DNA of 64,000 nt, from the NCBI RefSeq assembly GCF_000163295.1, contig NZ_GG700527.1:1121454-1185453 (forward strand), read 5' to 3'. The notes below the pieces were generated by a model that did not search any database, was not told the origin of the DNA, and worked only from the letters and a program-made list of their open reading frames with translations. This stretch comes from Anaerococcus vaginalis ATCC 51170 (GTDB taxonomy: Bacteria > Bacillota > Clostridia > Tissierellales > Peptoniphilaceae). Shown in pieces: positions 1-8,835 of this stretch (within the stretch, counting starts at the first letter, position 1; every line of letters starts with the position of its first letter). The translations under genes and the position numbers were made by a program.

Positions 1-119
1 TCTTTAGTGTATTCTTTTATATATTTTATTAAATCTTTATAATTTTTTGAGCCATAAATATTTTTTTCTCTAATTCCAAGCATATTTATATTTGGTCCGT
101 TAATTATCAATATTCTCAT
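1..119 (-). CDS. aroQ: Type II 3-dehydroquinate dehydratase, N-terminal part (cut by window edge)
   Basis: The minus strand from the ATG at 119 encodes about 39 residues beginning MRILIINGPNINMLGIREK, the nucleotide-sandwich start typical of type II dehydroquinases (family pattern ING-PNLN-LG-RE, with the IYG segment following). The enzyme converts 3-dehydroquinate to 3-dehydroshikimate. The rest lies outside the window. The start overlaps the last 20 bases of the upstream fusion gene, so it is the next cistron of the aromatic operon. Identification is good because motif and context agree, but catalytic residues further in cannot be seen. Confidence 0.85.
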   Translation of the reverse strand, partial: MRILIINGPNINMLGIREKNIYGSKNYKDLIKYIKEYTK

Positions 120-1587
120 AAAATTTCACCTCAATTTCCTTAGCACATTCCAGCAAATTATTATTTTCCACCTCAACATCTTTAAAACTGTCATATAATT
201 TTTTTCTCTTTTTATATAAATCAAATAAATTATATTTTTTTGAAATAGGTCTTCCCTCTGTTTCTAGATTTTCTAAATTTCTTTTTACTTCTACTATCAG
301 AGAATTTTCTTTTAGGAAATAATAATTTTCTTTTCTTTCAACAACACCTCCGCCACAACTTATAATAAGAGAAGTTTTTTTTGAAATTTCTTTTATTATT
401 TGGCTTTCTTTTTTTCTAAATTCGTCTTCCCCATATTTATTGAAGAACTCTTCAATATTTCCATATTTTTTTACAAATTCTAAATCAATATCGACAAGTT
501 TTCTATTCATATTTTTTGCTAAAATTTTTCCAAGACTGGTTTTGCCTACTGCTGGCATACCTATTAGGGCAATATTTATTTTTTCTCTGTAAATAGATTT
601 TTTTATTTTTTCAATAACTGATTCATCAATCTTTTTATCTAAAAATAATTCGCTTGCCTTAACTGCTTGGGCAAGCAACATATCAAAACCTGTTGCATAT
701 TTTATATTTTTTTCTTTGGCACAAGCTATAATTTTTGTCATATATGGATTGTAAATCAAATCTACAACTGCCTCTAAATTTATAAAATCATCAAGGTCAA
801 TTTCTTTTAAATATTTTTCGTTGTTAGGATACATTCCAACAGGAGTTGTATTTACTATAATTTCAAAATCAAAATAATCTTTTGCATCTTTAAGAAATGG
901 TTTATATTTTCTTGACAAAAATACTATTTTTTTTGCCCCCTCATCTTTTAAAACCTCACTTACAGTTTTTGATGAGGCGCCTTTACCTAAAATTAAGCAT
1001 TTTTTATCTTTTACATTTATTTTATTTTTTCTCAAATTATAAGAAAATCCATAATAATCAGTATTGTAGCCGTAAAGTTTTCCATTTTTATTTACAATTG
1101 TATTTACTGCTCCAATTTTTTCTGCTTTTTTTGAAACAAAGTCTAGGTACTTCATTACTGTTTTTTTATAAGGAATTGTTACATTTATTCCTTTAAAATC
1201 TTTTCTTTCAAAAAAATAATCTAATTCTTCTTCGTTTTTTTCAAAATATTGGTAATTATAAAAGGCTATTTTTTCGTGAATTATTTTTGAATAAGAATGA
1301 GCTAAACTTTTTCCTAAAAGTCCATATTTTTCTTCTTCTTTTTGTAAATTCTTCGATTGATCCATAATTTCTTGAAAAATAGGAAGAAAATATTCGCCAT
1401 ATTCAGGACTTTCCTCTTTTATTTTTTTTAAAATTTCTCGCTCTCTTTTTGGATCGTAAATTTTTTTATTGTGGGAAATTTTGTAGGCTCTAACTTTTTT
1501 TGAAAGGTCAAATCTTTTTTCCAATAAATTTATAATTTCTTCATCAATTTTATTAATTTGATTTCTAATCTCTTTTAAATCTTCCAT
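100..1587 (-). CDS. Trifunctional chorismate mutase / shikimate dehydrogenase / shikimate kinase fusion
   Basis: This 495-residue protein joins three shikimate/chorismate enzymes. Residues 1-85 are an AroQ-class all-helical chorismate mutase. Residues 88-330 are shikimate dehydrogenase (AroE), with the S-x-S substrate site at 98-100, the NVTIPYK motif carrying the catalytic lysine near 141, GAVNTIV at 159-165 and a nucleotide-binding turn (LILGKGASS) near 198. Residues 337-495 are shikimate kinase (AroK), with Walker A GMPAVGKT at 343-350, the DID metal/shikimate motif and the CGGGVV substrate loop. Its ATG directly follows the aroA stop (TAAATG), with AGGAG inside the end of aroA. Domain assignment is firm. 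Whether all three activities are retained is inferred from intact motifs. Confidence 0.93.
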   Translation of the reverse strand: MEDLKEIRNQINKIDEEIINLLEKRFDLSKKVRAYKISHNKKIYDPKREREILKKIKEESPEYGEYFLPIFQEIMDQSKNLQKEEEKYGLLGKSLAHSYSKIIHEKIAFYNYQYFEKNEEELDYFFERKDFKGINVTIPYKKTVMKYLDFVSKKAEKIGAVNTIVNKNGKLYGYNTDYYGFSYNLRKNKINVKDKKCLILGKGASSKTVSEVLKDEGAKKIVFLSRKYKPFLKDAKDYFDFEIIVNTTPVGMYPNNEKYLKEIDLDDFINLEAVVDLIYNPYMTKIIACAKEKNIKYATGFDMLLAQAVKASELFLDKKIDESVIEKIKKSIYREKINIALIGMPAVGKTSLGKILAKNMNRKLVDIDLEFVKKYGNIEEFFNKYGEDEFRKKESQIIKEISKKTSLIISCGGGVVERKENYYFLKENSLIVEVKRNLENLETEGRPISKKYNLFDLYKKRKKLYDSFKDVEVENNNLLECAKEIEVKFYENIDN

Positions 1588-2817
1588 TTAAGCTCCTAAA
1601 TACTCAATTTTTCCTCCTAATTTTTCAAAAGTTTTAAAAAATGAAGGATAGGATTTGTTTACTGCCTTATAATTTTTTATAATAATATCATCTTTTGCCA
1701 TTAAGGAAGCGATGCTTGCTGCCATTACAATTCTGTGATCGTTAAAAGAGTCGACTTCTCCTCCTATAATTTTTCCAGAAATTTTTAGATTATCTCCAAT
1801 AATTTCGCATTTAGCTCCCAAATCATTCAGCATTTTTGAAGTTGATTCAAGCCTATCGCTTTCTTTAAGCCTCAATCTTTTTCCATTTGTAATATAAGAC
1901 GTTTTATCTAAATATGTTAAAAGAAGAGCAAGTATTGGACAAAGATCTGGAATTTGAGAAATATCTATTTCAAGTGTCTTATTTTCATTTTTGCAAAGTT
2001 TTATTTTTTTTATAATATCTATAATTTCCCTATCTTTTTGCAAGGAATCTTCTTTCAAATTTTTAATTTTTATTTGAGAATTTATAAGATTTGCCCCATA
2101 AAAAAAGGCAGCATTTGACCAATCGCCTTCAACATAATAATTATTAGGCGATTTTATTTGTGAATTTTCTATAAAATAAGAATTATTTTCTTCTTTTACA
2201 TCTACATTAAAATCTTTTAAAACTTCTCTGCTTATGTCAATATAGCCAAGCGATTCGGGTTTTTCTTTTAATTTTATCGATGTTTTCCCTGATAATTTGC
2301 TTGACGCAAGCATAATTGCGGTAATATATTGACTGGATTTATTTTCAAAAAATTCAAAATCTCCACCAAATAAATTTCCCTTTATCGTATAAGGAATTTT
2401 ATCAGATGAAATTTCAAGACCATGCTTTCTCAAATTTTTTATTAATTCATAATTTGGTCTTTGACTTAATCTTTCCTTTCCCATTATTTTTACTTCTTTT
2501 GCAAAATGATTTGCTACAGCTGTAAAAAACCTTAGTGAAGAACCCGACTCGTACATATCTATTGTGGCTTTTTCTATTTTTACTTTTGGAGGAGTAACTT
2601 TTACAAAATTTTCAAATTTTTCAATTCCAACTCCCAAATTTTTTAAAGATTCTATTGTAACATTTATATCTTTTGAAAATTCATTTATATAAATATTTGT
2701 AGGCTCTTCACAAAGTCCAGCCAAAATCAAAGCTCTATGGGCAAATGATTTTGAAGAAATAGCATCAATTTCGCCTTTTAGTTTTGATGGATGAATTAAA
2801 ATATTATCTGTTTTCAT
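1588..2817 (-). CDS. aroA: 3-phosphoshikimate 1-carboxyvinyltransferase (EPSP synthase)
   Basis: The 409-residue protein matches EPSP synthase throughout: the N-terminal SKSFAHRALILAGL substrate lysine segment, SGSSLRFFTAV, SQRPNYELI, a DWSNAAFF segment, the LRLKESDRLES motif and the C-terminal FNDHRIVMAA motif. It transfers enolpyruvate from PEP to shikimate 3-phosphate in the cytoplasm. The ATG at 2817 overlaps the end of aroB by 14 bases and has a GAGGAAAA Shine-Dalgarno just upstream. Length is normal. It sits between aroB and the CM-AroE-AroK fusion, so one transcript supplies most shikimate steps. Confidence 0.96.
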   Translation of the reverse strand: MKTDNILIHPSKLKGEIDAISSKSFAHRALILAGLCEEPTNIYINEFSKDINVTIESLKNLGVGIEKFENFVKVTPPKVKIEKATIDMYESGSSLRFFTAVANHFAKEVKIMGKERLSQRPNYELIKNLRKHGLEISSDKIPYTIKGNLFGGDFEFFENKSSQYITAIMLASSKLSGKTSIKLKEKPESLGYIDISREVLKDFNVDVKEENNSYFIENSQIKSPNNYYVEGDWSNAAFFYGANLINSQIKIKNLKEDSLQKDREIIDIIKKIKLCKNENKTLEIDISQIPDLCPILALLLTYLDKTSYITNGKRLRLKESDRLESTSKMLNDLGAKCEIIGDNLKISGKIIGGEVDSFNDHRIVMAASIASLMAKDDIIIKNYKAVNKSYPSFFKTFEKLGGKIEYLGA

Positions 2818-3835
2818 AAATTTTCCTCAAATCCTTTAAATCTATATTTAAAATTTCGCAAGTTCCAAGATTTCTCACAACAATTATATTTATCCTGTCA
2901 TTTCTTGATTTTTTATCAACCATGCAAACTTTTAATATTTTTTCTGTATCAAAATCAATTTCTTTATCAAGATTATATTTTTTCAACACTTTTATAAAAT
3001 CATCGTAAAAACTTTCGTAAAAATTTTTAACCATAATTTTCATACCAAGAGCAACCGCATGGCCATGGCTTATTTCAAAATTTGAATTTTTCTCTATAGC
3101 ATGAGCAAATGTGTGACCATAATTTAAAATTTGCCTAATACCAAAATCTTTTTCATCATCTTTAACCACATCTTTTTTTATATCCAAACATTTTTTTATA
3201 ATTGATGGGAGATTTTCGTAAGTTTTACTTACATTTTCTTTTGAAATTTCATCAAAAATAGACTTATCTTTTATCATTCCATATTTTATTGCCTCAGCCA
3301 AACCATCATTAAAATAATAATCAGACAAAGTTTTTAAAAAATCTGTATCTATAAAAACTTTTTTGGGTTGGTAAAAAGTTCCACACAAATTTTTCCCTGC
3401 CTTTAAATTTACGGCTGTTTTTCCACCAACTGATGAATCAATTGCTGATAAAAAAGTAGTTGGAATTGAAATATAATCAACTCCTCTAAGATATAAAGAT
3501 GCAACAAGTCCAGAAATATCTCCTACAACTCCTCCACCAAAGGCAATTATTAAATCATTTCTCTTGTATTGATTTTCAGCAGCAAATTCTAAAATTTTTA
3601 TCAAATTTTCTGTTGATTTAGAATTTTCTCCGTTTTTTATTATAAATTCTTTATAAAAAAATCCATCAAGCTCTTTAATTAATTTTTCTTTATGAATTTT
3701 ATAAACTAAGTCATCGCTTATAATTAAAATTTTTGAATTTTTATAATTTTCTTTTAAATATGTATTTAATTTTTTTATAATATTTGAGCCTATTTCTATT
3801 TCATAGGGATTTATTAAATCTACACTTAATTTCAT
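2804..3835 (-). CDS. aroB: 3-dehydroquinate synthase
   Basis: This protein (343 residues from the chosen start) cyclises DAHP to 3-dehydroquinate using NAD and a divalent metal. Visible motifs are GGGVVGDISG (NAD site), SIPTTFLSAIDSSVGGKTAVN, EAIKYGMI, and the metal-binding histidines in NYGHTFAHAIE and HGHAVALGM. I chose the ATG at 3835, which overlaps the tyrA stop as TAATG. A GTG two codons earlier is possible but less likely. Overlap with tyrA and aroA argues for translational coupling. Confidence 0.95.
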   Translation of the reverse strand: MKLSVDLINPYEIEIGSNIIKKLNTYLKENYKNSKILIISDDLVYKIHKEKLIKELDGFFYKEFIIKNGENSKSTENLIKILEFAAENQYKRNDLIIAFGGGVVGDISGLVASLYLRGVDYISIPTTFLSAIDSSVGGKTAVNLKAGKNLCGTFYQPKKVFIDTDFLKTLSDYYFNDGLAEAIKYGMIKDKSIFDEISKENVSKTYENLPSIIKKCLDIKKDVVKDDEKDFGIRQILNYGHTFAHAIEKNSNFEISHGHAVALGMKIMVKNFYESFYDDFIKVLKKYNLDKEIDFDTEKILKVCMVDKKSRNDRINIIVVRNLGTCEILNIDLKDLRKIYENR

Positions 3836-4641
3836 TACCACATCTTCTTTCTTGTGTCATTTCCTTTTTTTAGTTGGGCTTTTAATTTATCTACGTCGTT
3901 ATTTTTCAAATCATTTTTTAATTCTTCCAAGTTTTCCATCATTGTATTTATGTCCTCAATCAAAAAATCCTTGTTTAATAAAAATAATTCTGACCATAAG
4001 TTTTCATCAATCTTTGAAACTCTTGTCATATCTTTTAAACTCCCAGCAGAAAATCCATCATGGTAAATGCTTTTTTGATTTAATACATAAGCATTAGAAA
4101 TCACATGACATAGTTGAGATGTAAAAGAAATCATTTCATCGTGTTTTTTGGGACTTGCCTTTACAAATTTGTCAAATCCAATTTTTTTAAATAAAGAAAT
4201 TTCCTCATCATCTAAATCATCAACATAAATCATAGAAGCATTAATGTATAAATCTTTTAAAGAAGATTCAAAGCCATAAACTTCTCTACCAGCCATAGGA
4301 TGAATTGATTTATATACGAAAGAATATTTTTCTGATAATTTTTTTATATATGGATACAAATTATTTTTTACTCCCGAAATTTCCATAACAGTTTTGGATA
4401 GATATTTATAATTTTCTCCAACAAATTTTTTTATGGTTAATGGATTTAAACAAATAATTGTAAGATCCATATTTTTTAATTCATTCTTATCTTCAATTAT
4501 TTTTATACCAAAATTCTTAGCCGATTTTTTCGTTTTTTCATCAATATCATAGCCATAAACTATATTATCACTATACTCTATAAAAGCCTTAGCAAAAGAA
4601 CCGCCCATTAATCCTAAACCAACTATAGCAATTTTTTTCAT
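3835..4641 (-). CDS. tyrA: Prephenate dehydrogenase
   Basis: A 268-residue protein with an N-terminal Rossmann motif GLGLMGGS (residues 8-15) and the family motif HPMAGREVYG. It oxidatively decarboxylates prephenate to 4-hydroxyphenylpyruvate for tyrosine synthesis. There is no fused mutase or ACT domain; the mutase is carried on the trifunctional protein two genes downstream. It is the first gene of the operon visible here, and the next upstream gene (hpf) ends in its own terminator, so the operon promoter should lie within 4642-4710. No aroF (DAHP synthase) or aroC (chorismate synthase) is visible. Confidence 0.93.
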   Translation of the reverse strand: MKKIAIVGLGLMGGSFAKAFIEYSDNIVYGYDIDEKTKKSAKNFGIKIIEDKNELKNMDLTIICLNPLTIKKFVGENYKYLSKTVMEISGVKNNLYPYIKKLSEKYSFVYKSIHPMAGREVYGFESSLKDLYINASMIYVDDLDDEEISLFKKIGFDKFVKASPKKHDEMISFTSQLCHVISNAYVLNQKSIYHDGFSAGSLKDMTRVSKIDENLWSELFLLNKDFLIEDINTMMENLEELKNDLKNNDVDKLKAQLKKGNDTRKKMW

Positions 4642-4710
4642 TATTTATCCCTCATATTTAAATATTTTTATTTATATTATATCAAAAAAAATTTTAGTAA
4701 ACACAAAAAT

Positions 4711-4736
4711 ACTGCTGCAAAATATTTTGCAGCAGT
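4711..4736 (-). terminator. Intrinsic terminator after hpf
   Basis: A perfect inverted repeat (ACTGCTGCAAAAT and its complement) lies 10 bases beyond the hpf stop. It is followed on the minus strand by ATTTTTGTG. Confidence 0.75.
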
Positions 4737-4745
4737 TAATTTATT

Positions 4746-5279
4746 TTATTCGGGAATAATTAATCCGTAATGTCCATCTTTTCTTTTATATACAAGTCTT
4801 GTTTTCATTTCCTCATCATCTAAGTATATGAAGAAATCATGATTTAATAATTCCATTTGCATACAAGCTTCTTCATCGCTCATAGGTCTTAGAACTATTT
4901 CTTTTTGTCTTTTAATTTTTGGAATATTTTCCTCTTTTCCTTCTTCAATGTTATCAAAGGATTCAAATTTAATTGATTCACCATTTCTTCTATTTCTTTG
5001 AAGTTTTGTTTTTTGTTTTCTAATTTGACGAACCAAAGCATCTATTACCTTATCAATTCCAGTTGAGAAATTATCATTTACTTCCTCAGCTCTTAAAATT
5101 GTTCCGCCTTTAAGAAAAATGGTTGATTCAACTTTTTTTAAATTACCTTCGGTAGAAAATTTGAGGTCCATTTCTTCTTCCTTGTTGAAATATTTGTCAA
5201 GCCTATCAAATTTTTCCTTAGCTTCTTCTTTTAAGCTTTCATAAACATTGATGTTTTTACCTTTAATATTTAATTTCAT
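4746..5279 (-). CDS. hpf: Ribosome hibernation promoting factor, long form
   Basis: The 177-residue protein has the two-part layout of long HPF. Residues 1-95 are the ribosome-binding HPF/YfiA fold, ending in a basic RQIRKQKTKLQRN segment. An acidic linker follows. The C-terminal dimerisation domain (from IVLRPMSDEEA to the end) carries the family's LGHDFFIY-like segment (here LNHDFFIYLDDE). Long HPF dimerises 70S ribosomes into inactive 100S particles in stationary phase or stress. It is a single gene with its own promoter and terminator. Confidence 0.95.
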   Translation of the reverse strand: MKLNIKGKNINVYESLKEEAKEKFDRLDKYFNKEEEMDLKFSTEGNLKKVESTIFLKGGTILRAEEVNDNFSTGIDKVIDALVRQIRKQKTKLQRNRRNGESIKFESFDNIEEGKEENIPKIKRQKEIVLRPMSDEEACMQMELLNHDFFIYLDDEEMKTRLVYKRKDGHYGLIIPE

Positions 5280-5305
5280 ATTGAACCTCCGTCATTTTGA
5301 TATTA

Positions 5306-5334
5306 TATATATACCCCCGTAAGTTTAATGTAAA
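5306..5334 (-). promoter_or_regulatory. Probable sigma-A promoter of hpf
   Basis: Minus-strand TTTACA (5329-5334), a 17-base spacer and TATATA (5306-5311) lie 27-55 bases upstream of the hpf ATG. GGAGG lies just before the start. Confidence 0.55.
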
Positions 5335-5365
5335 CCTTTAGTTTTTTCTTTATTAAAATTTATTG

Positions 5366-5389
5366 TATAATGAGATAAATGCAAGGAGG
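5366..5389 (+). promoter_or_regulatory. -10 element and Shine-Dalgarno of the S9 peptidase gene
   Basis: A TATAAT hexamer at 5366-5371 and AAGGAGG at 5383-5389 precede the ATG at 5394 with ideal spacing. Transcription would begin near 5378, so the ATG at 5379 sits essentially at the +1 and cannot be the start. No convincing -35 is visible. Confidence 0.6.
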
Positions 5390-5393
5390 AGAA

Positions 5394-7304
5394 ATGGAAA
5401 AAACAAAAATTAATGATATTTTAACTTATGATTTTTATTCAAGTCTTGAAATATCTAATGACGAAAAATATTTGGCTTTTTTAAAAACAAATGCCGATTT
5501 AGACGAAAATAAATACAATTCTTATCTTTATCTTTTTGATATAGAAAAAAATAAAAAATATAAAGTTTCTGATAATAAAAATATTGGAATCTTTATTTTT
5601 GATGAAAATGATAATTTAATTTACAAGGAAAAATCCGACGATAAATTTGATTATTTTTATAAAAAAGATAAGTCAATGGGAGTTGGAAGTTTAGAATTTA
5701 AAATTGATAAAAATGTTTCATATATCAAAGATTTAAAAAATGGATATTATTTGATAAAAGCTTCTGACAAATTAAGTGAGGACGAAAGGAAAAAACAAAA
5801 GGAAAATTCTTTTTATAAGGAAGTTACCAAATTACCTTTTTGGTTTAATGGCACAGGTTATATAAATAATCAAAAACAAAGTCTTTACCTTTTCAAAAAA
5901 GAAGATAAAAGTCTTCAAAAAATTAGAAATTTTGAAAATGAAAGTCTAAATGCTTTTGCAATAAATAAAAACGCAAATAAATTAGCTCTAGTTTTGGGAA
6001 AAAATGATAATAAAGTTTCAAGGCTTAGAGATGATTTAGTAATTTTAGATTTAGAAAATAAGGAAGAAAAAATTATAATCGAAAATGAATTTTCATATTA
6101 TGATTTATTTTTTAATGACAAAGATGAAATTATTTTTGTGGCAAGTGATATGAGAAAAGGCGGAATAAATGAAGACGCCTTTATCTATAAAACCAATTTA
6201 ACTGGCGAATATAAAAAAATAAGTCCTGATGATTTTGACAAATCTTTTGGCAATTCTATTGGAAGCGATGCAAGATATGAAGCTTATAGGACTTTTTTTT
6301 ACAAAAACAATAAATTTTATTTTGTAGTTACAGAAAAAGAAGAATCAAAACTTTATTCTTTAGATGAAAATGAAAATATAAAGCTAGAAATTTCTGGTTG
6401 CGTTGAAGATTTTGCAATAGCAAATGACAATATTTATTATTTTGCCATGACAGAAAATAGAATTTCCCACTTAAAAGAAAAGAAAAATAACAAAATTTTA
6501 CTTGATAATAAAATAAATTCATCACTTGGAAAAATCGAAGAATTTTTCTATGAATCAAACGGCGATAAAATTAGAGGATTTGTTCTTTTGCCAGTAGATT
6601 TTGATAAAAACAAAAAATATCCTACCATTTTATCAATCCACGGCGGACCAAAAACAGAATTTTCAAATATTTTCCACCACGAGCATCAAGTTTTTGCAAA
6701 TGATGGATATATAATTATTTATACAAATCCACACGGTTCAAGTGGAAATGGCATAAAATATTCTGATATTAGAGGAAAATATGGAACTATTGACTATGAA
6801 GATTTGATGAATTTTACAGATTTGGCTATAAAAAAATATCCACAAATTGATGAAAATAATATGGGAGTTTATGGCGGATCTTATGGTGGATTTATGACAA
6901 ATTGGATTGTTTCACACACAAACAGATTTAAGGCTGCAAATTCTCAAAGATCAATTTCAAATTGGACTTCATTCTATGGAGTTTCTGATATAGGATATTA
7001 TTTTGCACCTGATCAAACAGGGGCAAATCCTTGGGATAATTTAGAAAAAATGTGGGAGCAATCTCCTATTAAGCATGCAAAAAATGTAAAAACTCCAACA
7101 ATGTTTATTCATTCTGACGAAGATTATAGATGTCCATTAGAGCAAGGTCTTCAAATGTATACAAGAATAAAAGAAAATGGCGTTGATACAAAAATGTATA
7201 TTTTTCATGGAGAAAATCACGAATTGTCAAGATCTGGAAAGCCAAAAGCAAGAATAAAAAGACTAGAAAAAATTAAAGAATGGTTTGATGGGTACTTGAA
7301 ATGA
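5394..7304 (+). CDS. S9-family (prolyl oligopeptidase / acylaminoacyl-peptidase) serine peptidase
   Basis: The protein has 636 residues from the ATG at 5394, chosen for the AAGGAGG 5 bases upstream. The N-terminal ~375 residues look like the variable propeller-type domain. The C-terminal alpha/beta hydrolase has the nucleophile elbow GGSYGG (Ser496), an Asp in HSDEDYRCP and a His in HGENHELSRSG, the order of the S9C triad. An HGGP oxyanion motif lies near residue 418. No signal peptide, so it is probably a cytoplasmic peptidase acting on short peptides. The next gene overlaps its stop by 4 bases. Confidence 0.9.
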   Translation: MEKTKINDILTYDFYSSLEISNDEKYLAFLKTNADLDENKYNSYLYLFDIEKNKKYKVSDNKNIGIFIFDENDNLIYKEKSDDKFDYFYKKDKSMGVGSLEFKIDKNVSYIKDLKNGYYLIKASDKLSEDERKKQKENSFYKEVTKLPFWFNGTGYINNQKQSLYLFKKEDKSLQKIRNFENESLNAFAINKNANKLALVLGKNDNKVSRLRDDLVILDLENKEEKIIIENEFSYYDLFFNDKDEIIFVASDMRKGGINEDAFIYKTNLTGEYKKISPDDFDKSFGNSIGSDARYEAYRTFFYKNNKFYFVVTEKEESKLYSLDENENIKLEISGCVEDFAIANDNIYYFAMTENRISHLKEKKNNKILLDNKINSSLGKIEEFFYESNGDKIRGFVLLPVDFDKNKKYPTILSIHGGPKTEFSNIFHHEHQVFANDGYIIIYTNPHGSSGNGIKYSDIRGKYGTIDYEDLMNFTDLAIKKYPQIDENNMGVYGGSYGGFMTNWIVSHTNRFKAANSQRSISNWTSFYGVSDIGYYFAPDQTGANPWDNLEKMWEQSPIKHAKNVKTPTMFIHSDEDYRCPLEQGLQMYTRIKENGVDTKMYIFHGENHELSRSGKPKARIKRLEKIKEWFDGYLK

Positions 7305-8182
7305 AAGGAAAAATAAAATCAAAAAAAACTAAAAAATTTATTTTTACCCTAATCGAAAGAGCAAAGTCCCACGATATTATGACCTTGGCGTCTTCTCTTT
7401 CATATTATTTTTTGTCAGCTGCAATTCCCATGCTTTTGGTTTTGTTAAATCTTGTCACAAAATATATGAAAGGTAACGAAGATGTAATTGTAGAATTTAT
7501 TGAGCTTTTGCCAGAAACAATAAGAGGTGTAATTTTGATGCTTGTAAAATCAATTATTAATTCATCATCAGTTTCAACACTTTCTACAATCACATTGATA
7601 TTTGCCCTTTGGTCAGCATCAAAAGGAGTTTCAAAAATAATTCTTGCAATAAATGTAGCCTACGGACTTGAAGACGATCATTCCATGATAAAAAATAAAA
7701 TATTTGGATTCTTATATACCTTTATCCTTATTTTTATCCTAATATTTTTATTTTTGCTAAGAATTTATTCAAATGGAATTTTAAATTTAATAGAAAATGT
7801 ATTGCAACTTGTAAATTCTTCATTTTCTCTTGAAGAATTTACTTGGCTAATTAATTTGGTTTCAGGAATACTTCCACCAATAATTTTAATTCTTGGTCTA
7901 AGCCTTTTATACAAGTGTGCGCCTTACAATAATTCAATAAAAATAAGCTTCAAAGACGCCTTTGTCGGCTCAATTTCTACAACAATTATGATTACCATAA
8001 CAAGCTTTGCCTATTCATTTTTCTTAAATAATATGAGCAATATGTCCGTTATTTACGGAGCCTTGGCAGGAATTATAGCCTTATTAGTTTGGATGCTTTT
8101 ATTTTCATTGACAATAATTTTGGGAGCAGAAATCATTGCAGCCTATATGAAAACAAAAAATAAATTTACAGGATTAAATTAA
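7301..8182 (+). CDS. YihY/virulence factor BrkB-family membrane protein
   Basis: A 293-residue integral membrane protein with about six hydrophobic segments. It carries the family's signature N-terminal segment (SHDIMTLASSLSYYFLSAAIPML) and the C-terminal YGALAGIIALLVWM segment. The family was once annotated as ribonuclease BN in error; its function is not established. The ATG overlaps the peptidase stop (ATGA), so the two are co-transcribed. Confidence 0.88.
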   Translation: MKGKIKSKKTKKFIFTLIERAKSHDIMTLASSLSYYFLSAAIPMLLVLLNLVTKYMKGNEDVIVEFIELLPETIRGVILMLVKSIINSSSVSTLSTITLIFALWSASKGVSKIILAINVAYGLEDDHSMIKNKIFGFLYTFILIFILIFLFLLRIYSNGILNLIENVLQLVNSSFSLEEFTWLINLVSGILPPIILILGLSLLYKCAPYNNSIKISFKDAFVGSISTTIMITITSFAYSFFLNNMSNMSVIYGALAGIIALLVWMLLFSLTIILGAEIIAAYMKTKNKFTGLN

Positions 8183-8241
8183 GAAAAAATAAAAATTTTA
8201 AAATTATTGAGTCAAAAAACAAGAGCTTTTGGAGTGATTTA

Positions 8242-8778
8242 ATGAAAAAAGACCTAAGACGTTATTTTATAAATAACAGAAAAAAAATCCCAAAAACCGA
8301 TAAAAAAAATTGGGATGAAAAAATAAAAAATAAACTTATATCAAGCGATTATTATAAAAATGCCAAGTCGATTTTTATTTATTATTCAACAGAAGATGAA
8401 ATTGATACAAAAAAAATAATAAAACAAGCATTTTTAGATAAAAAGGAAGTTTATATACCAAAAATTATAAAAAAATCTGAAATGATTCCAGTTTTGCTCA
8501 CTTCATTTGACGATCTTATTGATGGAGCATATAAAATAAAAACATCAAAACTTGAAAAAAGTTTGGAAAAAATAGATCTTACCATAGTCCCAGGACTTTC
8601 CTTTGACAAAAATAAATTTAGACTTGGCTACGGCGGAGGATATTATGATTATTACATAAAAAATCATAAGTCCTTTTACATCGGTTTATTTTATCAAATA
8701 AATAAATCTTATAAATTAAATTTCGATGATTTTGATCAAAAATTAGATTTAATAATTACAGATAAAAAAATATTTTAA
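8242..8778 (+). CDS. 5-formyltetrahydrofolate cyclo-ligase
   Basis: The 178-residue protein carries the family signature RLGYGGGYYDYY near residues 132-143 and an N-terminal basic segment typical of methenyl-THF synthetase. It converts 5-formyl-THF to 5,10-methenyl-THF using ATP, rescuing folate from a storage or inhibitory form. It lies 59 bases behind the YihY gene and is followed by a strong terminator, so it is probably the last gene of this small transcript. Confidence 0.92.
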   Translation: MKKDLRRYFINNRKKIPKTDKKNWDEKIKNKLISSDYYKNAKSIFIYYSTEDEIDTKKIIKQAFLDKKEVYIPKIIKKSEMIPVLLTSFDDLIDGAYKIKTSKLEKSLEKIDLTIVPGLSFDKNKFRLGYGGGYYDYYIKNHKSFYIGLFYQINKSYKLNFDDFDQKLDLIITDKKIF

Positions 8779-8780
8779 AA

Positions 8781-8800
8781 TCCTAGCCAATTGGCTAGGA
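8781..8800. terminator. Bidirectional intrinsic terminator
   Basis: A perfect 20-base palindrome (TCCTAGCCAA and its complement) is flanked by A-tracts on the left and T-tracts on the right. It sits between the convergent cyclo-ligase and serS genes. Confidence 0.9.
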
Positions 8801-8835
8801 TTTTTTGAGTGTTTATAAATGAGTTTCTTTAATTT

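Noticed and set aside
5379..5393. Upstream ATG adding five residues (MQGGE) to the S9 peptidase
   Set aside because: Its codons are the Shine-Dalgarno itself (AAGGAGG), and it sits at the predicted transcription start. The ATG at 5394 fits.
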